NCBI GenBank assembly: GCA_050084515.1
Contig: CM114274.1
Coordinates: forward strand, 30,566,001-30,630,000
DNA: 64,000 bases
Origin: Blasia pusilla
Taxonomy: Eukaryota > Marchantiophyta > Marchantiopsida > Blasiales
Direction: 5' to 3'
Shown here: piece by piece, positions 32,704 through 46,263 of the stretch
Position numbering within the stretch: the stretch's first letter is position 1
Layout of the letters: the number at the start of each line of letters is the position of its first letter
Position numbers and translations under genes: made by a program
Notes under the pieces: generated by a model
What the model was told of the DNA's origin: nothing
Database searches by the model: none
Seen by the model: the letters and a program-made list of their open reading frames with translations, nothing else

Positions 32704-33500
32704 ATGGAGGATTTGGGTACGCTGAAGGGACCGAGGATCCGCATTGAGTTGTCGAGTGACACGCAGATCTTCCGACGACCCTACAGGTACAGTGATATGG
32801 AGAGGGCTCTGATTCAAAGTAGGAGCCAAGACTTGGTCGGAGCAGGACTAGTGGAGATGTCCCATGGGGAGTATGCATTTGCCACTATCATGCCCTCCAA
32901 GAAGGATGTGCATGGCAACTGGACGGATAGGCGGATGTGTGGGGATTACTGACCTATCAATCGACAAACGAAGTCCAATAGGTATGCCATGCCCACCCCT
33001 GAGGAGGTCTTCAGTTCTTTGGATTTGCGAGCCGGATACCATCAATTGCCTATCAGATTGGAGAACAGGCAGAAGACGGCATTTTGGGGCATCGATCCTC
33101 ACGGGAAGGATTGTTTGTACCAGTGGCGGTTTTTACCATTTGGGTTAAAGAACGCCCCGATTGAGTTTCAAAAGGTCATGGATAGGATCTTGGCTCGTCT
33201 GGATTTTGCTAGGTGTTATATTGATGACATCATAGTCTTTAGTGCCACAGTTGAGGAGCATGAGCGACATCTAGAGGAGGTGTTTCGACGATTGCAATTA
33301 CATGGGCTGAAGCTACATCCAGGCAAATGCAAGTTCTTCTACGATCAGATTGAGTACTTGGATCATACGATATACCCAGGGGGCCTTAGTGTTCAGCATA
33401 CAAAGGTAGAGGCTATCTCACGCATTCCACGCCCTATAGATGGGATTGGCGAACTTCTATCGGCGGTACGTCAAGGGATTCAGTTTGATTGCGAAGCCCC
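32704..33500 (+). pseudogene. Copy A reverse transcriptase
   Basis: Frames 32704-32952 and 32989-33528 give RIRIELSSDTQIFRRPYRYS, FATIMPSKKDVHGNWTDRRM, then FSSLDLRAGYHQLPI, KTAFWGIDPHGKDCLYQWRF, FLPFGLKNAPIEFQKVMDRI and ARCYIDDIIVFSATVEEHER with the YIDD catalytic box. A TGA replaces the Trp codon of CGDYWPIN at 32950, and a frameshift near 33430 separates it from RNase H. This is a typical Ty3/gypsy RT. Confidence 0.85.
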
Positions 33501-34016
33501 TGACCTTGCTGAAAAAGGTGGATCATGAGTGGCACTGGAGGGATGAGCAAGAGCAAGCATTTCAGTTGCTCAAGGACAGGTTGACGTCTGCGCCCATCTG
33601 GAGGAGACCGATCCAGGGGCGTCCTTTCCAGTTGCACAAAGATTGGAGCATGTTGGGGCTTGGAGCGGTGCTCACCCAACATGATGATGAGGGTAGAGAG
33701 TTCATGGTGGCTTATGCTAGCCGCTTGAACAACGCTGCAGAGGCGAAGTACAGCTCGTATGAGGGTGAGTGCTTGGATGCGATGTAGGGTGTCACGCATT
33801 TCACGTGTTACTTATTCGGCAACCCCTTTACCATCATCACTGATCATCAACCATTGAAGTGGTTGATGGAGTCCGACAAGCTTACAGGGAAGCTTGCGAG
33901 ATGGGCTCTATTGTTGCAAGAATATGATTTTCAGGTGGTACATAGACCTAGGACACTCAACCAAGATGCAGATGGGTTGAGTCGTAACCCATGCCCGAGT
34001 CAACGAGATGCGACTT
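33440..34016 (+). pseudogene. Copy A RNase H
   Basis: The frame starts MGLANFYRRYVKGFSLIAKP and runs through FQLHKDWSMLGLGAVLTQHD, YASRLNNAAEAKYSSYEGEC, a TAG at 33787, then ITDHQPLKWLMESDKLTGKL and NQDADGLSRNPC, ending at a TGA at 34016. The Glu and two Asp regions of the RNase H site are visible; the first Asp region reads KDW rather than TDA. Confidence 0.8.
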
Positions 34017-34329
34017 GAGCTCAATGGCATGGAGAGAGTGATGAGGAGTCAGTGCCAGGATGGCACGCGTCAGCCTATTTAGGCATGTTGGCTATGGAAA
34101 GCCAGAGTGTGGAGACTTTGATGGCGAGGTCTAGTGGAGATTCCTTGGATCCCGAGGCCAGTGAGGAGACGACAAGTGGCCGAGATATTCATGATGATGG
34201 AGTAGTCTTGGAGTACCTTTGTACTGGCAGCGTTGTGAGCACTGTGGGTGGTAGAGAGCGAGATCGGATCCTACAGCGGGCCAAACGGTTCCGTTGGGAG
34301 GGGACACATGTTTTGAGGGTTTAGGAGGA

Positions 34330-35130
34330 TGGCAAAGAACGCGTAATGCCACATCCTTTGCTAAGAGCACGACTAGTGCAGCATGCCCATGAGGAGTTGG
34401 GTCACTTTGGGGTGAAGCGGACGTACAACTTGCTCCAGATTCAGTATTGGTGGCAAGACATGTAGACTGACGTTCAGCAGTTTGTTGCCAAATGCATGGT
34501 GTGTGATCGGGTCCGAGCATCGTTCAATGCTCTGACTCCACAGTTGCATCCATTACCGATCATGGGCTTAGGGTAAAGATGGAGTTTGTATTTTGCAGGA
34601 CCGTTGCCTTTGACGGAGCGTCACAGTCGTTATGTGTTGGTGATGGTCGAGCACTTCTCGAAGTGGATCGAGTTGGTTGCATTTCCTGACAAAGCGAATG
34701 AGGGAGTAGCTTATGCCTTCCTTGATAGAGTGCTGAGTCATTATGGTGCACCGGATGAGGTGTTGACAGACCACGGTACCGAGTTTCGCGGTGAGTTCCA
34801 GGCCTTGCGTGATCAGGCACTCATCGACCATCGTATGACTTCGCGAGATCATCCCGAGGCGGATGGATTAGCGGAGAGAGTTGTGGAGACGATGAAGAGG
34901 GGTCTACGCAAGTATGGCTTGCAAAGAGGTCACCTAGGAGATTGGGACCTCCTGTTGCCTTGGTTGGCGATGGGATACAGATTTAGCAGGCAAGCATCCT
35001 TAGCATCTTTTTCACCGTACTTGCTACTTTATGGCCGAGAGCCAAATTTACCTACGGCCATTTGTCGAGATGCTGGTGAGGTGTTGGACCTTGATGACCC
35101 AGATGTATGGATGCGAGCATGTTCTTAGAG
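34330..35130 (+). pseudogene. Copy A integrase, zinc domain and catalytic core
   Basis: The zinc domain reads QHAHEELGHFGVKRTYNLLQ, then CMVCDRV. The core begins SLYFAGPLPLTERHS; copy E has SLDFTGPL here, so the first catalytic Asp is Tyr in copy A. LTDHGTEFRGEFQAL carries the second Asp and DHPEADGLAERVVETMK the Glu. Then LPWLAMGYRFSRQ and LLLYGREPNLPTAI. Stops occur at about 34463, 34574 and 35128. The loss of the first Asp alone would inactivate it. Confidence 0.85.
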
Positions 35131-35630
35131 GGCTGAGTTGTTTCGGAGAGTGATGCCCATGGCGTTCGAGAACTTGGCAATTGCGCAACATCGGGATACG
35201 TTGAGGTATGCGACTATGCGGGGTGGTGGTAATTGACCAACTATCCGTAGGTTTCATCAGGGAGATTATGTCTACTTGCAACAGACGGCACCAACGATGT
35301 TGGGTGTGACTGCAGGGCGCACTATATTGAGAGTGCATGACGTTTTGCGATCCGGTGTTCTCTTGCTGGAGGGACGCGATGGTATGGTATGGAAGGACCA
35401 TGCGCGTAATTGTGCACCATGTCACCTTCCTAACATTTATGGTACAGTGGATCCGAGCTTAGCAGTAGTTCCTGTAGGCTTGCGTTGTATGTTGTGTGGT
35501 TTTGCTCGTGGTGCGGCCACGATGCTAGTATGTGATGATTGTTCGAGAGGTTGGCATATGGCATGTCTGACGCCACCTCTCACTAGGGTTCCTCGGGGAT
35601 GATGGATGTATCCCAGATGTACATAGAGGA
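35131..35630 (+). pseudogene. Copy A integrase C-terminal domain and PHD finger
   Basis: AFENLAIAQHRDTLRYAT leads into RFHQGDYVYLQQTAPTM, GRTILRVHDVLRSGVLLLEG and CAPCHLP, an SH3-like integrase C-terminal domain. It is followed by GLRCMLCGFARGAATMLVCD and DCSRGWHMACLTPPL, a C4HC3 PHD finger with ligands 1-6 intact. A TGA replaces the codon after VPRG at about 35600 and the seventh Cys is Tyr (WMYPRC), so the finger is broken at its end. Compare the complete finger at 3302-3544. Confidence 0.8.
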
Positions 35631-35800
35631 GATACTAGGTAGGTTTCGATCCCGACTTTTTCTCTGACATGGATGACAGGAAGGCGACTAATGATAGGGC
35701 CACATGAGCACCCGGCCTTCTTGCTCTTAGCGTCCGAGAGATGTATGTCATGGTAGGTAGGGATAGATGGCTATCTGGAGTTAGAGGGACCTAACCACCA

Positions 35801-35940
35801 GCTAGGGGGGCGATTGGAGATATTTTGGTATTTCTTGTCTCGTTGTTTGGATGCCATGAGTGAGCATGGGATCGTGCGTGTTTGTGTGTGTGTTCGGTGA
35901 CAACGATGTATGTTGTGTAGCGATGTGTATGCGCACGACA
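35801..35940 (+). repeat. Purine tract and 3' module of copy A
   Basis: GCTAGGGGGG (35801-35810) resembles a polypurine tract that primes plus-strand DNA. The 130 bp that follow (CGATTGGAGATATTTTGG ... GCGCACGACA) recur inverted at 29224-29358 and directly at 59562-59688. They end at 35940, where two bases (GT) separate them from a promoter module starting TGTCATG. Confidence 0.75.
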
Positions 35941-35942
35941 GT

Positions 35943-36451
35943 TGTCATGTCCTTTAGGAAAGATCCGTGAGATCTAGTAGAGTGTCTTCAAGAATAGTGG
36001 AGGACAAGCCTAGGAGGTTGAGAATGACCTGTTGAGGCCCCCAAAAACCTGAGAGAGTAGGTTTCCCCTTCGTTTTGGCTCATTTGGAGCCATATTGAAG
36101 AACTTACTATTTTAGATAAGTATCATTTTGAGTATATGATCGACTTTCTATTTTTGGTAAGTGGCCTTTGACCTCCTACATCAGGTCAAGAGCCAAGGAG
36201 GTGACTTGGGAGAATAGGTTACCATGGAGAAAGCTTGGGAGAGGGGAGGGATATATATCCCAAGGAGAGAGAGCTTAAGAGCTCATTATCTCTTTGTTGA
36301 ACCTCTTGGCATGAGGGGGCGGAGCTATGGTCCCTTGCCTTGTGAGTGTAACCCAAGCCTCTCATTAGGAGAGTGGTTTTGGTTTGACATGAGAGAGAGT
36401 GCACACCTTTGAGAGCTATGGTGTGAGATTGTGTAGAGAGAGATTGGATCC
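35943..36451 (+). repeat. Promoter module in plus orientation, joined to inverted copy B gag
   Basis: About 505 bp starting TGTCATGTCCTTTAGG, homologous to 39700-40199 (inverted), 15114-15631 (inverted) and 59046-59561. It has a TATA-like GGGATATATATCCC at 36248. It breaks at the palindrome GGATCC (36446-36451), beyond which copy B gag runs in the opposite direction. Confidence 0.8.
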
Positions 36452-37881
36452 AACTCTGCGGCTGCTCCACGCGTCACAACTTTGGCGGCCTCCATCAGGG
36501 CAACCCCGCACATCCAACCAGGATCCTCTAGATCTCTGGCTGCTCCATATGATGTCGATGCTACGGATCCGGCATCGGGTAACCTCAATGCCATAACGGA
36601 AATCTGCTCCTGTAGTTGTTGTATCTGAGCAGCCATCCCAGCCTCACGTCCAGCGTCTCCCTCGGCGCGTCTAGGTGGTGGTACTCTACCTCCTCCACGG
36701 GCAGCTCCACCACCCTTTCGGGCAACTGTAGCTCCTCGTTCCCCAACGGGACCACTTGGTGCACGATGTCTAGGCCCACCCGGACGGGCTACTCGCTCTG
36801 GTGCCCTCTCTGGCCCTCGGTCCGGACGTAACTCAGGATGTAAATTGAAACACCTGTTGCGTGTATGACCATACCTCTGACAATAGTCACACTAATAACC
36901 TCCAGGTGTAGCACCATCTCCTCCTCCATGCTGAGGCACACGTCCATGACCTTGACGAGTGCGATCGCGTTGATAATGGGCTCCACCACATGACCAACAA
37001 GTAATAGTAGGCGGCTAGTGCTAAGCCGCATATAAAGGCACAGGTCTCTGTGGCACGGCCTCCCAGTATCCTCCCTGAGCTCGTGGTGCCACAATCGATC
37101 TATCCCAGAGTCCACGTTGTTGCACAAGTGGTGCAGACAATCGTGACTGCTCTCGCCCAGAACCCATGGTGGCTACGCTCTCCTCCGCCATGTTGCGCTC
37201 AATATTCTCGGCGGTCCTAAAAACATCTCTCAACATAGGGAAGGTGTTCATAAGAAGCACCCCCTCCCGCACCCGTGTTCGCAAGGTCCGGTCCAGCATC
37301 GCGTACCATGACTGGATAGACTGAGCCTCTGTCACCTCCTGAGTGACGTTGATCAACCATCGCAAGCGAGTGTAAGCCTCACGCAAACTCTCACCCGGGC
37401 GCCTCTGGAAGTTGTGGATGCTCCGCGACTTCTCTGTTCGTACCCCGTGGTAGCTCGCCCTCAAGTCAGCAAAGAACTCAACCGCAGGGTTGAACCTGGG
37501 ACGAACCTGACTAGACGGAGCAACTGCTCCTGTGCGAGTGACCCCTCCTAAAATGTCACTAGTGGAAGAGGAAGTAGCCTCTCTTGACTCCTCCTCCTCA
37601 TATGGGAACGGCTTTGTCCATGACACATAATGTGGGTCATAGTAGAGCCTCCACGCCTCGATCTCACGTGCATATCTCTGAGAGAACTCATGGTAATCGT
37701 CCATGGGCGCCCCCTCTAAATGCTGGAACATACCATTCCATGCTGTAAATGGGTTGAACTCTCTAGAGTTCCTAGCCCGTTGGGAGTCGCACCAACTCCT
37801 AAACTCTGCTATGAAATCGTGCAACTCAATCGTGCCTACTGCATCTGAAAACCTACGCGGTCCTCTACCCCGGTCGTCCAT
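36452..37881 (-). pseudogene. Copy B gag
   Basis: The minus-strand frame of 286 residues (37881-37021) starts MDDRGRGPRRFSDAVGTIEL and includes WLINVTQEVTEAQSIQSWYA and AENIERNMAEESVATMG; it is the best-kept gag N-terminus in the window. It ends at a stop at about 37021; the zinc-knuckle region (37020-36780) and a part ending AAELDP (36636-36450) follow in other frames. No pol follows: the element is cut at 36451. The leader lies directly upstream. Confidence 0.75.
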
Positions 37882-39699
37882 CTAAATGACGCCCGGTGGT
37901 AGAACCACTCACAATGTGTGGCGATGTGCTCACAAACTCCTCTACACCCTCCCCCTTGTCTGATGATGACACAGAAGGAGGTGAGGTGGTCCCTCATGTG
38001 GAGACCCTCGGAACCTCGCTCCACTCTGCGTAAAATCTCTAGAGTTACTCTCGGGTTCACCACCGCGCCTCTCAAAGTCCCGAACGGACTTCGTGATGAC
38101 CCTCGTGCCCCTCTCACCCGATCACTCTAAACCTCGTGAGTAATCCCTCAATCACTCATCCCAAACATACGGCACTCGATCTACACTCTCCCTCCCCGAG
38201 ACGTGTAACGTGCGGCAACACGCGGCGTGGTGCGGCAAATCGACCAGGCTATCATCTCATCGACAACTTACCCTCAACTCTGGACATCCCACACAGGTCT
38301 ATGTCCCCTAAACCACATACATTAATGATGCTCTGAGCATCCATACACCCAATATCCAAAATAAACTACCCAAGTCCGAGAATCCCTCACACGTGTAGGG
38401 TAAAGGACCATAATGGGTAACCTGAACTCATGTCAATGTCGCTCCTCAGCAACTGCAAATCTTGACCCCAACTCGATCGTGGAGACAACTCCTCCAATCA
38501 GCAAGTCATACTCCTCCCGTACTGATGTTGCTCAAAACTCCTCGATAGACAGTGCGGTTCCAGCGGAACGGTGCGGCGTTGCAAGTGGCACGGAACGGCT
38601 ACGAACGGCACGGCCCTCGATGGTGGGATGCGGCACTCGGCGGCATATCCTCCTCAATCAACAATAAACCCATGCTCAGCTCCACAATGACGGTGCGGCT
38701 CCGCGATCAAGACGGTGCGGTGCGGCCACGAGCGGCACGGCGCGGCAATCGGTGGCGCGTTGCGGCTATGGGCGTCACGGCACCATACTCGATCGTCGTC
38801 GAGCGGCTACCAATCACAACATAGCAGCATGAAATGAAAACTCAAACACCATAACCAAAGGTCATCTGCCATCACTGGATGACGACAAAATTTTGATGAG
38901 GTGGCGGCCAAAACAAAGTACGTGGTGGCGACGTAAGTCAGAGAATCAACGAATATCGTGGAAGACCCTCCACTCCGGAATGGCGGCAATGGCAACCAAA
39001 AGGTGGACAACGGACGGCCGACCAGTGACGGTTGACCGGTGATGTTGACCATTGACGGTGATAGTTGAACGTTGACGGTGATGGTTGACCGTCGATGGCG
39101 GACCGTTGACGGTGACTATGACGGCAACGGCCGCCGCCGGCGTGGCGGCTGGTTTAGGGTTTGAACAATTTAACCCTAAAAATCGCCTAGCAATGGAAAT
39201 TTTGCAAGATTGACCATAACTTTTTGCTCGCAACTCCAAATTGTGCACTATTTGTTGCATAGCATGCACAGCTTCACGATCTACGCTAGCATCAAAAATA
39301 TTTAGAATCAAAAATTCCAGTAAAAATTGATGGGGACTGTCGTTAAGCCCAATGTCTCTTTCTCCTACACAAAATTTGGCAGCGCTTCCGCGCTGATTCC
39401 TCCCAACAAAAATGTAAAATCTATAAAAATGCAAATCAGCAAGCAAGATGGTGCTCCCGAAAGCACTGGCATGGGGCAACCCACCCCCATACTCAATCCC
39501 TATCAAAAATTGGGCAGCGCTTCCGTGCGCCACTCTTCCATACGAAAAATCGGCAAATGCACAGAACAATCCAAGTAACCCTTGCTCCGATGAGCACTCC
39601 CATGAGCCGTTGAATGGGGAACACCGTCCCCAACCTGCAAAATCAGCGAGTGACCAGCGAGCTCCCCCATGAAGCTCTCTCACTCTCTCATTCTCTCTT
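37882..39699 (-). other. Copy B leader with long upstream reading frame
   Basis: About 1.8 kb between promoter module and gag. It includes a GC-rich GGCACGG/GCGGC repeat zone (38560-38770) and a TTGACxGTGA repeat zone (39020-39120). A 271-residue frame (39761-38946, minus strand) starts just inside the promoter module's end (MHTFESYGVRLCRERL), contains RELHGGARWSLADFAGWGRC, SAAQFLIGIEYGGGLPHASA and RRFLGLNCSNPKPAATPAAA, and ends HDIR. Copy C has the same peptide in two broken frames. No domain is recognised; it could be a leader peptide or chance. Confidence 0.5.
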
Positions 39700-40199
39700 T
39701 GTAAAGTACAATCCAATCTCTCTCTACACAATCTCACACCATAGCTCTCAAAGGTGTGCACTCTCTCTCATGTCAAACCAAACCAACTCTCCTAATGAGA
39801 GGCTTGGGTTACACTCACAAGGCAAGGGACCATAGCTCCGCCGCCTGATGCCAGAAAGAGCTTGAGAGCTCATTCTCCTTGGGATATATACCCCTCCCCT
39901 CTCCCAGGCTCTCTCCATGGTAACCTATTCTCCCAAGTCACCTCCTTGGCTCTTGACCTGATGTAGGAGGTCAAGGGCCACTTACTAAAAATATAAAGTC
40001 GATCATATACTCAAAATGGTACTTATCTAAAATAGTAAGTTTCTAAATATGGCTCCAAATGAGCCAAAACGAATGGGAAACCTGCTCTCTCAGGTTCCCC
40101 GGAGCCTCAACAGGTCATCCTCGACCTCCTAGGCCTATCCTCCACTACTCTTGAAGACGCTCTACTAGATCTCACCGATCTATCCTAAAGGACGTGACA
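39700..40199 (-). repeat. Promoter module (5' end) of copy B
   Basis: 500 bp; on the minus strand it starts TGTCACGTCCTTTAGG and ends near TGTACTTTACA. It has a TATA-like GGGGTATATATCCC at about 39885. Sequence to the right (40200 on) is unrelated to the element, so 40199 is a true element boundary. Confidence 0.8.
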
Positions 40200-42200
40200 G
40201 AGTGGGCAGGTTTTGCAGTGGTAGTCTTAACTTTGGGAACCATCTTGGATATGCAATCCATGAGCTTGAGTGTCGAACTCCTACCATTGTGGACGAATGC
40301 AATATTCATGAAAGCTTTAAGGAAACTATCCTTCCATGTACACCTACACTTTCATAATACAAACCTAACTAAAAAACCCTTTTCCATATTCATTTGACTC
40401 TAGAATCGCATTCATTACCATGGATTAATCTTGTTGTAATCCTAATACTAATATAATGCGCGTGCTATGCATAGGTGAAGATTTCTTTGCATGGGTGAAG
40501 ATTTCTTCCGTTCTATTGTGGCGAGGGGAAAGACATCCATTAAATCCTAGGCTTCCTAGTTTAGCTATTCTTTAAATATGACACGTGTCAACATTGGAGG
40601 ACGGTTGAATGGACAGGTGTCAACATCGGAGGGGCCCCATAATGCTTATAAGAAAGGGATTAGGGGCTAATTAACTCCAATTATCTTGATTTTCCATGTT
40701 TTCTCCTTTTCTTTATGAGATATTTTGGATTAGGCTCCAAATTTCATTGGTACCTTGAGAGCTAAAGGCTTTCCAAGGTTACTAGGAATTTTGGGGAAAT
40801 TTGTTGCATGCCTTTTGGGGGTAGTTGGATTTTTGTGACCAACTTGGATATATGGGCTCCTTGTTGTGTTCTAAACAAACTTTAATTAATTCCACATTAG
40901 GTGAGAGGTTATGAGTGTGGAAATCTCTTGTGTCACTAAACTTGTTTGGTGATTTTGAGATTACCGATTCACAGACTTGAGTTTTAGATTTGTTTCATTG
41001 GTTCTCCTTAACACATTGGGGATGTGGATGTGGTCAAGGAAACTTATCTAAACACGCATATATTCCCTTTGAGTGCCCAACCCTAATCTAAGACCTTCGT
41101 TCCATCATTCACGTGCCTGTACATGGCGGAGCCATTGTTTGAGCATCTCACGTCATTATCTTTTTGGTACTTCCTTATTTCAACAAGAACATTTCTTTCA
41201 TTGGTTTTTTTAAGAGATGTTCTTATCTTCTTCATCTAAGCAAAATATCTAGTGGGGCTTGGTCAACGAGAGCAGGAGATAACCAAATTGAGTCAACAAC
41301 AATGCCAAGAGGCAAAGAATAAATTCCATGAATGAATTCAACATGGCCATAAGAGAGACATGGTTAGAGTGGTTTTTCCACCTTACATGCGCGAGGAGAT
41401 GTTTGCGAGTGTTGCCACCAAAATGGAGGATTACTCGTTTTACATTGCGGTCGGTTTTTCATATCAATCGTCATGCTAGGAACATTTTCATCCATTTTAG
41501 ATCCAACTCAAACCCATACATTGGGGTTGGAGATTGGGAAAATGATATATGGCATGATGATTGCTTAGAGTCACCTCATAGATGGTGGCAGCATGAACAA
41601 AAAAAATCATGTTGGACACATAACACCGGAGTTAACAACAGGGCCTAAGGCTATGCGAGCGTGGCTGATCCGCTTCATTGACATGTGCAATTGAGGAGAC
41701 CTTATTCACGGAACTACCATAGATCTCCAAAATCAAGAGGCAGAAAACTTCTTCTTTGCTTAGGGATTGAATCCACAAGAAGTTTGGGATGCCCTTAACA
41801 CAAATCGACAACTTGTGCTAAACCATCATCAAATTCCATTGGTGGATGACCTTGTCTTGAGGAGACTCGAATTAATCTTGCCACCTTTCTTATGGCAAGA
41901 TATTCCTCAAAGGATGGAAGGGGGGTATTCTTGAATATATCGTTACCTTTGTCGAATGCAGGAGGAATTCTTTGGATTCCTCAAGAGAAAGTAGGAGATA
42001 TTTCCAACACAACCAACACAGAAAAAATATGATGCTGAAGTCGATGTTGAGTTGGAGAGGACTATTCCTCGTGGAGGGGAGATGCGTATAACTAGAGCTA
42101 GGGGAAGAGAAGGAAGAGGTAATGAGACGTTTGCATTAATGTTACATATATGTGATGATGAATAAGATTAGATAGAATGAGTTAATATTTGTATCTTTGT
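40200..42200 (+). other. Decayed retroelement-like remnant
   Basis: 40440-41100 is AT-rich with a repeated ACACGTGTCAACATTGGAGG / AGGTGTCAACATCGGAGG pair (about 40570 and 40615) and CTTATAAG. TGGCGGAGCCATTG at about 41122 vaguely recalls a gypsy primer site. 41270-42170 contains broken frames with gag-like composition (KMEDYSFYIAVGF, RITRARGREGRGNETFALML). No domain can be confirmed. It may be the 5' end of another LTR element, truncated at 42200. Confidence 0.3.
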
Positions 42201-42203
42201 AAT

Positions 42204-42792
42204 TGCCATGCATATATATCCCTACACAATACCACACAACACCAATCTTCCCCAATACATAGGTAGATCCACACAAGTACAAAAATCAATTAACATATAT
42301 ATATATCGAGATCACAAAAAAAACAAAAAAGTAGAAAGAACACACCCGGCCTAAAACTCTACTCCTCAATCTACATCGACATATCGAGCCTCGTCCATCC
42401 CGTGTTATTAGAGAAGCCGGACGCTAACACCCTGGTCCTAACTCACACACACGAGCAAGAATGGTGCTCCAACGGCCCAACATAAGAAAGATGGCTTGAG
42501 AAAGCCATCTCTCTCCTATATATAGGTGTGTGAAGAGCCTCTTCCCCTAAAGATAGCAACCCTTTTGGTAACCTGCGCACACAGGTTACCAAGGGCGGAT
42601 GACCTGCTGAACAAGTCATCTGGATGTGAAAGACCCCAATAGGAAAGTTGTCAGTAATGACGTTCCGGACACAACGAAACTATCCTCAACCCCATATGAC
42701 ATCTCAGGACAAAGTTATACTCAAGATAGTCCGATGGCTCTCTATGCCTTTGTTGCAATAGATCCCTACCTATCGGCTACTCAGATGGGACA
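42204..42792 (-). mobile_element. Promoter module plus 3' module derivative abutting copy E
   Basis: On the minus strand it starts TGTCCCATCTGAG (42792), passes two palindromes and a TATA sequence (CCTATATATAGG, about 42520), and ends with a 3' module starting TGTGATCTCG (42312) and fading near TGCCATG (42204). It is separated by two bases from the CGACA end of copy E. It matches the modules of 2589-3760. No target duplication was found. Confidence 0.6.
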
Positions 42793-42999
42793 GTTGTCGT
42801 GCCCATACATATCGTTGGTCACATCCTCGGTCACATCCACACCACACAACATCGATCTTCCCCAACATACGGGTAGATCTACACAAGTACAAAAATCAAC
42901 TCACTCATATATATTGAGATCACACAACCGCCCCCTAGTTGGCAGTTGGATCCCCCCAACTCCAGATAACAGCTATCACATCTCTCTAACATGATCTAC

Positions 43000-43480
43000 T
43001 ACCCTATATATATCTCGGACATATCCATCATCCTATGGGAACTACATCAAGAGATGGCGGTCAGACATGACATATGCCACCCTCAAGAACAACCATCACA
43101 TACCAACATGGTGGTTGCATCCCTCCAAAATCCACATGGATCTCAAGCTTGTAAGTACCATTGCCAAGCTCAGATCCATTTTCTCCTCCATGTTCAGAAG
43201 GTGACATGGCGCAGAGTTGCGCACATGATCCTTCCAAACCATACCATCTTGTCCCTCCAACATGAGGACTCCGGTCGGTAACACCTCGCGCACATGTAGG
43301 ATCGTGCGTCCTACAATGAAATCTAGTGTCGCAGGTGTCGCCTGCTGTAAATATACATAATCTCTAGGATGAAACCTCCTAATCCCTGGACGATAACCTC
43401 CTCCACGAATAGTCGCGTATCTCAATGTATCCCTATGTTACGCAATAGCTAAGTTCTTAAAGGCCATGGGCATAACTCTA
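43000..43480 (-). pseudogene. Copy E integrase C-terminal domain and eroded PHD region
   Basis: The frame 43425-43096 reads MRYATIRGGGYRPGIRRFHP, then RDYVYLQQATPATLDF, GRTILHVREVLPTGVLMLEG and KDHVRNSAPCHLLN. The PHD that follows in other copies is missing in this frame: several zinc Cys codons are lost or shifted after LRSMW. It is followed by a purine tract (AACTAGGGGGCGG) and the 3' module. Confidence 0.65.
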
Positions 43481-44510
43481 TGAAAAATCTAAGCCCTTTG
43501 AGAACACGCTTGTACCCACACATCTAGATCATCAAGATCTAATACCTCTGCCATGTCACGTTGAATAACTACAAGTAAATCTAGCTCTCTCCCAAAGAGC
43601 AAAAATTACGGTGAAAACAACGCCAAGGATGTCCATCGATTGAAGCAATAACCCATAGCCAACAATGACAACTGTAGGTCCCACTCCCTCAACTATCCCC
43701 ACTGCAAGCCATGCTTGCGCAATCCTATCTTCACCATCTTTACTACTCTCTCTGCCAGCCCATCCGCCTTAAGATGATCTCTGGACATGGTGTGGTGATC
43801 TATCAGCGCCAGATCACACAAGGCCTGAACTCGGCATCCTAGTCAATCAACTCCTCCGTTGGTGTACCAAAATGACTATGCACAGGATCTAGAAATACGT
43901 AAGTTGTTCCCTTGTTAGCCTTCTCCGATAGTGCCACCAACTCTATCCACTTGGAAAAATGCTCTACCATGACCAACACGTACCTGTTATGATGCCCCGT
44001 CAATCATAGAGGTCCCGTAAAGTCTAGACTCCACTGATAACTTAAACCCATAATTGGAAAAGGATGTAATTGCAAAGTGGGAGCTCGCACTCGGTCACAT
44101 ACCATATACCTGGCTATAAACTGCTGAACCTCAATGTGCATGCCGCCCCACCAATACTGAACCTGGAGTAAGTTGTAAGTACGCTTTTGTCCAAAACGCC
44201 CCAACTCCCTGTGGGCATGTTGCACTACATGTGCTCCCTAGGAAGGATGAGGTACCACTCAAACCCTACCATCTCCCCGTATCCATAGAATATGTGTCCC
44301 CTCCCAATTGAACCTCCTGGCTCTTTGTAGAATCCAATCCCGCTCCCTAGCACTCACTATGCTCGCTATGACGCCAGTACGTAGGAACTCCACAACCTCC
44401 ACATCGCCATGGATATCACGACTTCCTATCGCCTCCTCACTGACTTTCAGACCTGAGGACTCATCATCTGACCCCAACACTAGAGTAACCACCTACTACT
44501 AATATGCCAT
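43481..44510 (-). pseudogene. Copy E integrase
   Basis: 44225-44004 reads HAHRELGRFGQKRTYNLLQV, MVCDRVRAPTLQLHPFPIMG and YQWSLDFTGPL, so the zinc domain's last Cys pair and the first catalytic Asp are kept. 44492-44259 matches the linker before integrase (RERDWILQRARRFNWEGTHI). The rest of the core to 43481 is broken by frameshifts. Confidence 0.7.
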
Positions 44511-44519
44511 AGTTAACCA

Positions 44520-46263
<1,744 letters not shown>

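Larger units (their letters stand above)
29390..35940 (+). mobile_element. Copy A: Ty3/gypsy element with methyltransferase and PHD domains
   Basis: Plus-strand order: gag zinc knuckles (29413-29660), gag C-terminal part, protease (30374-30952), C5-methyltransferase (31168-32260), RT (32704-33500), RNase H (33440-34016), integrase (34330-35130), integrase C-terminal domain and PHD finger (35131-35630), purine-rich tract (35801-35810) and the 3' module ending CGACA at 35940. The gag N-terminus and the promoter module are missing on the left. Stops are scattered through pol, so it is a dead copy, but it shows the whole domain order best. Confidence 0.85.

Noticed and set aside
29224-35940. Copy A as a DNA transposon with terminal inverted repeats
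   Set aside because: The content is gypsy gag-pol, no matching target duplication was found at its ends, and the same 3' module occurs singly elsewhere; an aberrant retroelement end is simpler.
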